Part shown: piece after piece, positions 57,201 to 64,000 of the stretch
How the letters are laid out: every line of letters begins with the position of its first letter
Position numbering within the stretch: position 1 is the first letter of the stretch
DNA from: Desmodesmus armatus
Lineage: Eukaryota; Chlorophyta; Chlorophyceae; Sphaeropleales; Scenedesmaceae
Reading direction: 5' to 3'
Assembly (NCBI GenBank): GCA_007449985.2
Contig: VIIQ02000064.1
Span: 62,001 to 126,000 of the forward strand
DNA length: 64,000 nucleotides
Made by a program: the position numbers and the translations under genes
The notes under the pieces: generated by a model
Told to the model about the DNA's origin: nothing
The model's input: only the letters and a program-made list of their open reading frames with translations
Databases searched by the model: none

Positions 57201-58765
57201 ACTTATTTTAAGTGTTCTAGCCGTATGGTGGCCTGGTCATGACTCAATATACCGCCTGGAAGGTGAACCGCGCCATGTGTGTGATCTCACTTCCGGCCTA
57301 CCCCAAACACGTCGGTGTCGCACATAACGTTTCCAGCAAGCAGTAGGAAGTTTTAACAGGCGACCCATGCGCTGTCGACAGTGACGTTCCCATAACCATA
57401 GCTGACGTATGTTTTGCCTTGACCTCCCCCAACAGGGCTGGTATAGCATGTGGTGCTTCTCTGATGCTCAAAATGGTTATCTCAAGCCATTGAAAGGGGT
57501 GTGAGCAGCTCATAACCAACGAAGGGGCTCGTGGGTCTCATCCTAGAGGGTGAAGGGGGGGACTTCACGCTAAGGTTACCCCCTTCACCCGTCAAGGGTA
57601 GGAGGGTGAAGGGCTTAGCACCCCCCTTGACCGCACCCTTGACACCCAGGTGGACGAGGGGTGAAGGGTGGGGCTTCACCGGATAAGGGGGCTGCCGGCC
57701 TAGTGTTCCTGTAGCGGTTTGACTTTTTCAGTTCTTCAAACAAGCCGTCGGACAGACCAGCACTCCAGGCCATGTCTCCATCCTCATAGCTGATCACGTG
57801 GGTGTTGGCATCACCCAGTGCTACACACTGCAGTGGCAGGCGGGCGTGGACGTGGTGGATCTCAAAGGGAGCCTGCACAAGGACAAGTGGCGGCACCCAA
57901 TCCCTCAAATGACCATGATCGTTCACATGGTCACAATGCATACATTGTGATTTGCACCTGATGCACATGATGTAAACTGCCAGACTCAATCACACTGTCT
58001 TGGGGGCGCGTGTTAGGCACAGGGATTACTTGTGTAGCTAGCGGGGGGGGGGGGCTGGTTGGCTTGCCAGATTTGCAGTGAAAGTATCTACTTGTAACAA
58101 CCTCGCCCCCCCCCCCCACCCCAAATGCACGGTGGGGTCTGCATGCGCCATGTATTCCATCCCCTCTGGCCGCCCACCCATGGAGGCAACTGCAAGAACT
58201 TCAGTAGTACTATCAAGAACCCAGCACACCCGTACTTCGTTTCACCTAGCCATGGAGCACAGATGGGCACACTCACGTCATCCTCATCCTCATCATCCAG
58301 CTGCTTCCTCATCCCTATCATCAAAGCATCGTAATCAGCATCATCATCATCGTCATTGTGCCACACATCGTAATCGTCATCGTCCTGTTGTTGGGGGTTG
58401 TCATGCATGTCAATGATGTGAAAGATGTCATAGCTGGTCTCGTGCCCCGTGGTGTAGGAACTGCCACATGCCACCTTCCTCGCAAAGATGCTGAGGTCAA
58501 GGGCATTGTATAGTTTGTGCTGGGATGTAGGCTGGCGACAGGACCTGGCGTGTCTGTTCTGCTGGTGTTGGTGGGGTCTCACACATGCTACAGCCTGTGC
58601 TGCCGGGCAACAGGAGTGGCTGCTTGTGCCTCGCAGGATCATTATGATGTATTCAGCGTCGCAACTGTGCACAGCAGCCCTCAAACGAGAAAACTGCCTG
58701 ACAACTGTAACCGTGGCACGGATAGTCTTGGCAACGATCGCGTGGCGAGATGTGTAAGATGGCAC
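54242..58765 (-). pseudogene. tandem beta-repeat-like protein, exon interrupted by a transposon
   Basis: Coding parts are 58765-58277, 57872-57703 and 54794-54242. Leaving out 54795-57702 exactly keeps the frame (NT then WKSLATVALG) and gives 403 residues ending in TGA. The middle contains an acidic stretch (DDDDYDVW, DDEDEDD) up to the GT at 58276. The rest is built of repeats of about 40-50 residues with a V-x-x-x-A-L/V-G/A ... V/F-x-Y/F-E-D/S-G ... W/W-x-G-L pattern (VALGDANTHVISYEDGDMAW, GHNGEWFVLFESGVAW, LGPDGTFVALFDKHTVWYG), suggesting beta-propeller-like blades. I cannot name the family. ATG 58765 is uncertain: an acceptor-like AG at about 58525 could start a shorter exon. With the insertion in place the protein should be truncated. 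Confidence 0.65.
54795..57702. mobile_element. 2.9-kb DNA transposon with perfect 25-base terminal inverted repeats
   Basis: The left end TAGGCCGGCAGCCCCCTTAT... (54795-54819) is the exact inverse complement of 57678-57702. Both ends are packed with subterminal CAAGGGGG / GTGAAGGGGG motifs in both orientations for about 180 bases, as in many cut-and-paste elements. No transposase is recognisable inside, so it is non-autonomous. One GC-rich open patch on the minus strand (56619-56819, GQMINVGKSLSTNS) may be captured host sequence. The flanks are CAC and GTG. Either TA is the target duplication, or, as the host reading frame favours, there is none. Confidence 0.85.
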
Positions 58766-59372
58766 ACGGGGTTTCAGAATTCAGGAACTGATGTAAGTGT
58801 GCTTTCCTCGTGCACATATCGGTTCGTCAACGGACCACGGTCAATGGCTTGACCTGCGCACAGCTGGGTGGTGCCATTTGGAAGACAGCAAAATAATAAG
58901 GCCTACAGCCTCGACCAAGTTTGAAACCCCCATTGTTTGGCTGTGATGTGTGGTTGCATCCTTGCGGTTGACAGCCCCCCCCCCCCCTTCCCGGGCGCCC
59001 CGGCCAGGGCGCCCTCCTTCCTGATCAACTGCACAGCACAGGCAGTACACTAGGAAGGTTAGATGCACTGATGTGCATCTAAGCATGTGCAAATGTGCAT
59101 GGCCTCATGTCAGAAGATCTCGACGCAGCATGCCCCACTATCGGGTCGGCGGTGTCAGCTGAGGAGCTGTTGTCAGGCATTAGTTGATGTGTAAGCTGAC
59201 TAAACAGCTAGGTAGCCACATAAGTACGTAGTTGCCATGCACTGCATTGCGCTCAGCTGGCAACCAACACCCATTGCTTCTGTCGGCTGACATGTATACA
59301 TGTCAGCGGACAGATGGATCCATTCTCCGGAGAAATCGGGGGGAGGTTGTTACAAGTGGATACTTTCACCGC
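58075..59372. repeat. inverted pair of a 30-base repeat next to G/C runs
   Basis: 58075-58104 (minus sense GAGGTTGTTACAAGTAGATA...) matches 59343-59372 (plus) in 28 of 30 bases. Each copy is preceded, in its own sense, by a run of G. They could be termini of a 1.3-kb element or two independent insertions of a small repeat. The first lies in an intron of the transposon-split gene. Confidence 0.6.
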
Positions 59373-61266
59373 TGAGCGGAACTCTCCACACGGGATGAAC
59401 TGGGAAGACACACCTGCAAGAAAAACCTGCAGCAAGACCGGCAAACACTCGAAATTCACTGCATACGTAGGCAGTGAGTTTGTCCACCCCTGCTTCCCCT
59501 TCCCCTGCCCCCCTGGTTCGCGCCTCATAACCTGCACATTTTCATGCGCGAGGGATGACTACGCTGATTTCTGCTCAATTGTCTGTGAGCCTATCACGCA
59601 AAAGGATGCTCCGCTCGCCCAAGATAACTCCACTTGGAGCTATTCGCCCAGCGAAAGCCCTCAGCCTGCCTGGCACAGCTGTGCCAGGCAGGTCAGCATA
59701 CGGGCTGGGACCCAGCTAGCCGAATTGGTTCTCACGGTGTGTGGTGATGAACCAACACCAGTTCTGCTCCTGGTGTGCACAAGCAGCTTTTCCACCTGGG
59801 CATGCCACAGCACACTGTACAACATTTCTTGGCGAACATCGCAGGGGTTGCCTTCAAGCCTGGCACAATCCCATTTTAGTTGTAAAGCAACAATAGCCGA
59901 TGTATCTATGCTGCCGTACTTAACCGTTGATATACACCATCAGTCATAGCGTTTTGGCGGGAACCCGTTTCACTCGTTGCTGAACATACCTAACGGTGAA
60001 GCCTCACAGCACAGAAAGCAGCTTGATATATATAAAGCACAACATGCTCGCTTTGCCAACTCACGTCCGGCTGTAACTTCGCATCTAGCGTATGATGAGT
60101 CTGGCTGGCTTGTGTGCTACAGACGGCCCTGGTTGTCGTTTTTATCAGAAATTGGTACAATAACACGTACGTTTTCTCAGGTGAGGCATATGCTGGAAAG
60201 CTATCCTGCCTGTCTCACATGGCTCGAGCTGCTGAGCTCACTGCTGCCAACATATTTTTGATCTGCCTCCCTTAGGGTCACTGCTACTCGTCACCCACCT
60301 CAAACAAACAATCCTCCCATCAGGGGGGGGGGGCGCTAAGGTTGTTTTCGGACACTATGCTAAGAAGTTGAAAGTGGGACCCCCCACCCACCCACCCACC
60401 CCCCACCCACCCTAAATGTCCTCTGGACGTCTTGTAACTGGCCTAAGCAAGGCCTTAAGTGTTATTATAATTATTCAAAATGTTTTTTGAGGTACTCTGA
60501 TGGCCACAAGGGTGTTGCTGTGCTCTATCAGTCAAGACACCTCAGGCGCCCCAGTGCCGCAGTGGGGCACGGCATGGACGGTCACCATTGTGATCAATGC
60601 ACTGCTGTGCAGCCCTAGAAATATTTCACACATGAAACAGCACAGTTGATACATCCTTGTACCCTGCCTTGCTCAAAACAAGCTCCAATTTCGTAGCACT
60701 GTCACACCACTCCTGCTGCTGCTCTGCTGTCAGCTGGTGGTCTGGGTGCATCTGCTGCCAGTGAGACAGCATGTGGTACTTCTAAACCGCAGCTGGTGGG
60801 TCAATGTCACACAGGGGGCATTCATACGGAAGGTTGGTGCTGGGGGCTGACTTGGTGCTGGTCTGTGCACTCTTGCAACACATGTCTGGGTGCTGGCATC
60901 GGCACCGTGCCGCAGCTCAGTACTGGCATGGGCAGCCTCAGTGGTAATTCATGACTGGAGGTGCTCACAACATGCATGAATCGATTCAGTTTGTCGATAG
61001 CTTTCGGATGCGCTACCTCCCAGCTTCATCCGATGCTCCTACAAGAAGTTTGCAGCATGTCAGGAAGTTACTGAAACCCAGCTTGACCCACCCACCCACC
61101 CACCCCCTTTTCAACCTGCTCAGATGGCCGTAAATTTCTTTATATATGTTATTTAATGTGTTAATAACTAATTGTGAAAGTACCAAGTCAAAGTCCAGCA
61201 TAGTGTCCAAAGTTAACTGAACTGCCCCCCCCCCTGCTCCCATCAACTTGTTCTTCTGTGCACAGG
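58766..61266. other. gap before the LRR gene
   Basis: No gene is supported. A 211-codon plus frame (59314-59949) begins inside a dispersed repeat and lacks the codon bias of the other genes. C-rich runs (58976-58987, 60381-60413, 61081-61107) and a perfect 28-base palindrome (59665-59692) are present. A pyrimidine-rich acceptor directly before the LRR start implies that a 5' UTR exon may lie in this gap. Confidence 0.4.
59665..59692. repeat. perfect 28-base palindrome
   Basis: CCTGCCTGGCACAG is followed directly by its inverse complement, with no loop. Confidence 0.9.
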
Positions 61267-63047
61267 ATGTACAGAGATGCCACATCCTCGCTGTTGAGCC
61301 TACCTCACCCTTGTCTACTGGCAGTGCTTCAATGCTGTGCGGATGACCCTCGCAGCCTGTTCAACGCTGCACGGGCACACAGCAAGCTGCAGCAGGCAGC
61401 AGTGCAGGCCGCCAGCAGCATCACTGCTGTCTTCCGCCGTCAGGATCACGCAGACGCTGTGCTGAGCTATCTCAACAAGCATGGTCAGCACGTGCACAGC
61501 ATCAGCTTCACAGGGTTCCTTTTGGAGAGGCAGGCGTGCCATATCAACGTCCGCCAGTTGCCGCAATCCCTGCAAGGCAAGCTGGAAAGCCTCAAACTCC
61601 ATAACTTAGTCCTGCAGCTGCAGCCAGGGGAGGGCTTCGAGGGTGTCTTGAAAGCTGGTGTACCCCTCACGCAGCTGCAGCTGGTACGATGTGAGCTCTT
61701 GGATGGGGAGAAGGGCCTCCCAGCAGCTCTGCTGCTGTTGCCTGGGTTGCAGCACCTTACATTCAGCAGCTACTATACCACCAAGGTTGTCCCAGTTGAG
61801 GTCCTGCCAGAGCTGCTGCACCTGACATACCTAGAACTAGCTGGCGGTGTGGCAGAAGATGACGGCCTGCGGTATTTGCAAGGGCTGACAAACCTTCAGG
61901 TGCTGTCCTTACGTCTGAATGCCAGGCTGTCGGCACCCATTGTTGCTACTGCCGACATGCTCTCCGGCCTGCAGCACTTGACGCGCTTGGAGTTATGTGC
62001 GCAACGCGACCTTACACTTGAGCCAGAGGTCTTGGCAGGCAAGAGCAAGCTGCAGCACCTTGGGCTAGTGAGGTGCAGCACACTCAACGCTGGCACAGCA
62101 TCCCTACTGTCCCACCTACAGAAGCTTGAGCAGCTCACGTACCTCAACCTGACAGGCAGCTTGAAGAGCCAAGGAGCCGACCCAGCGCCAGCAACCTACT
62201 CAGCCCTCACAGCCAGCAGCAAACTGCAGCACTTGGACCTCACCATGTGCACGTTGCCAAATGGAGTGTGGCAGCATGTGTTCCCTGCTACCAGGCAGCT
62301 GCCCCAACTGCAGGAGCTCAATCTGTGCTTGGTGAAGCACCCTTCAGGCCCTGCAGTAGCCCCTGAATGCGCTAGCCTTGTCAGCTGCTGCCCTGGGCTG
62401 CGGTCACTCAACATGCTCTCCTTGCAGTACAGCGATCAGCTGCTGGGCCCGCTGGAGGGGCTGAGCGGCTTGCAGGACCTGTCCTTGCGGCCTGCTAACA
62501 CATCCCTCGGAGGGCTGGGGGTGGTGTCGCAGCTGGCAGGGCTTAGCTGGCTGAGACTGGACTTTGGCTATAGAGATGACGTAATCGGGAGTTATATTGT
62601 ATTGGGTTTGAGTTGCCTGCGGCAGCTGACATACCTGTCGTGCAGTGGTGCAGTTCAATTCCAGAGTGGCGGCTATGAGGTGGGTCCAGACAAGGAGTTT
62701 GTAACAGCAGCATCGCTGGGTTCAAGGGTTGGTGCAGTGTCAATAGCAGCAGTGGTCTGTCTGCAAGGACCGCACACTTGCGCAGACTGCAGTTGTTTGT
62801 ACAATTGCCCTAGTTGGAATGGTGACCCTTTGCACCCAGCAGCTGAACCCTGCTCCTGTCGCCCTATCTCCCTGTGCAGAACCGTCACCAGCCAGTCTGG
62901 CGCCAGCTGCTGCTGCATCTCGGACGCTCTGGAGACCGTGAAATGTCGCGGCAGGCAAATGCAGCCTTGATTGAGGCACAGAGGCAGCAACAGTCGAAGA
63001 GCAGCAGAAAGCACAAGAAGAAGGCAGCTGGGCAGCAAAGGCGATAG
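61267..63047 (+). CDS. F-box-like leucine-rich-repeat protein
   Basis: Exons 61267-62679 and 62880-63047 join in phase (GAG|GTGGGT...TGTGCAG|AAC) and give 526 residues, stop TAG. An F-box-like start (LLSLPHPCLLAVLQCCADDP) is followed by about a dozen LRRs of 24-28 residues between about 100 and 460 (for example GLTNLQVLSLRLNARL, LQHLTRLELCAQ, LEQLTYLNLTGSL). The spliced tail is basic (SSRKHKKKAAGQQRR). Proteins of this type usually serve as substrate receptors of SCF ubiquitin ligases; here that is inferred from the N-terminus only. The ATG follows an acceptor AG (61264-61265) by one base, so the true start may be on an upstream exon. Reading straight through the intron gives a Cys-rich false tail. 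Confidence 0.8.
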
Positions 63048-63740
63048 CCTTGTTACACACAGGGTCAAAGTATCTCAAGTGTATGGACAAGGACCAGGGG
63101 TGGTGAGTGGCATGCGCACAAGCTGTGCACAGTGCAAGCACTGCGCTTGGAATTCGTCACGGGGGTACTGCAAGCTTTGAGGTGACAGTTGAGAACGTTG
63201 TAGATCAGTGTGCCTCATCACGCACCTCCGTGGGTATTGGGAGTGGTTGTGGTTGGGATTGTAGCTCAGCTGTTGCTGTCTGTGCAGCCATGCGCGGCGG
63301 CAGCAGTGTGACTATGTCAGCCGCTGACACAGACTCTGCCAGTGGCACCCTGCAATGAAGCCCTGGCAGCTGACTGGGTGGCAGGGTTTACTGATGGCTG
63401 TGTGATTCAATTTGAAATAGGACGCCTGACTATCAGCATGTGGCTGTAGGGTGCAACTCGACCCACACAGCCAGACCAAACTTGTACTGCCCACCAGCTA
63501 GTCACAACCATCATCAACACTCACGGTCTGTTACACCAACCACTTGCAGTTGTGGTACAAAAAAAAGCCGCTTCCCACATGGACATTCTTCATCCCAGCA
63601 CATGTGTTGAGTACTAGGATTTTACTCACACGGGGCCAGCACTTCAACCCCAACAGCCACTGAAACGACTGAAACATGCATAACCCAACAGCCACTGAAA
63701 CACACATGCTCTACGCCTAAAGCAAACAATCACGATGGCT
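63048..63740. other. convergent gap after the LRR gene
   Basis: 3' regions of the LRR gene and of the minus-strand gene at the window end. No gene-like frame is seen. A short doublet CAACAGCCACTGAAACG/A lies near 63651-63705. Confidence 0.4.
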
Positions 63741-63992
63741 TCACAGGTCCACAACTCTGGCTTTGGGGCCTGTGCTTGCTGCTGTGGGTAGCTTCCTGGC
63801 ATTAGGTCCAGCAGGAGCAGCAGGCTTGTGAACACCCCCCTGCTGAGCCCACCGCAGCTGCCGCCTGGTCATAACACCCGCTGCCTCAAACTGACGCATT
63901 GCAGCAGCACCAGCACCAGCTCCAGCATCATCATGTGCACTGCTAGGCTGATGCAGACCACTTGTCACCGCCAGCGACACTGACTGCTGTAT
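63741..63992 (-). CDS. last exon of a minus-strand gene continuing past the window
   Basis: After an acceptor at 63994-63993 (CCCCACAG) the frame is open for 83 codons to TGA at 63741. It reads QQSVSLAVTSGLHQP, a Gly/Ala stretch, then AAMRQFEAAGVMTRRQLRW and a basic Ala/Pro tail ending ARVVDL. There is too little to name it. Confidence 0.55.
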   Translation of the reverse strand: MQQSVSLAVTSGLHQPSSAHDDAGAGAGAAAMRQFEAAGVMTRRQLRWAQQGGVHKPAAPAGPNARKLPTAASTGPKARVVDL

Positions 63993-64000
63993 CTGTGGGG

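Noticed and set aside
54790..57700. The 2.9-kb insert acting as an ordinary intron of the minus-strand gene.
   Set aside because: An acceptor AG|TGG exists at the left end, but no GT donor in matching phase lies at the right end; perfect TIRs favour a transposon.
59314..59949. 211-codon plus-strand open frame.
   Set aside because: It starts inside a dispersed repeat, lacks the codon bias of the real genes, has no recognisable motif and spans a long palindrome.
62680..62970. Unspliced Cys-rich C-terminus of the LRR gene.
   Set aside because: A GT-AG intron (62680-62879) in phase gives a basic tail that makes better sense; the Cys-rich run is intron read-through.
1..64000. CRISPR array, bacterial operons or ribosome binding sites.
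   Set aside because: Gene structure is eukaryotic (spliced); the short tandem repeats found do not have a spacer-repeat layout.

Overview
The window looks like nuclear DNA of a green alga (chlorophyte). Genes are split by many short GT-AG introns, codons are GC-rich and dominated by CAG/GCA/CTG, and proteins are full of Ala, Gln and Ser runs. The recognisable families are plant/algal: LURP-one-related proteins, a plant-type subtilase with a PA insert, and an F-box-like LRR protein. TGTAA-type poly(A) signals and a TTTAGGG telomere-like tract fit, but the species cannot be named from this sequence. Exon models below were built by hand: every junction is GT-AG, reading phase is kept across each one, and paralogues were used to check several of them.

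Layout. 1-1740 (+): 3' part of an Ala/Gln-rich gene of unknown function. 6.1-28.8 kb: four members of an unrecognised repeat-protein family, called here A (+, 6071-9898), B (+, 10706-16536), C (-, 20151-18169) and D (+, 24369-28752, disrupted by a frameshift and a TAG). A small five-exon gene (21563-23017, +) sits between C and D. 29.4-34.6 kb: a tandem pair of LURP-one-related genes (+). 34.6-40.8 kb: mostly non-coding, with a LINE relic and a relic of a gene E-like exon. 48481-40840 (-): a sixteen-exon secreted subtilase. 53436-49991 (-): gene E, a diverged relative of A-D. 58765-54242 (-): a tandem beta-repeat-like protein whose coding exon is split by a 2.9-kb inverted-repeat transposon. 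61267-63047 (+): F-box-like/LRR protein. 63992-63741 (-): last exon of a gene running out of the window.

The most unusual content is the A-E family. Each protein carries two to four copies of a helical module of about 115 residues (leucine-spaced start, an L-H-G / VQVAELL core, then a hydrophobic L-P-x-VQ-x-x-L segment). The modules are separated by low-complexity Ala/Gln linkers with short basic, NLS-like clusters, and in A and B also sumoylation-type psi-K-x-E sites. A, B and D end in a shared separate module with a W-R/A-D-Y-D/E motif followed by an intron at the same place. The paralogues differ in how many introns they keep. I recognise no named domain in these modules; the nuclear location is an inference from the basic clusters. 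Other points of note are a near-perfect 42-bp-arm hairpin in the last intron of B and an apparently target-duplication-free transposon insertion at 54795-57702.
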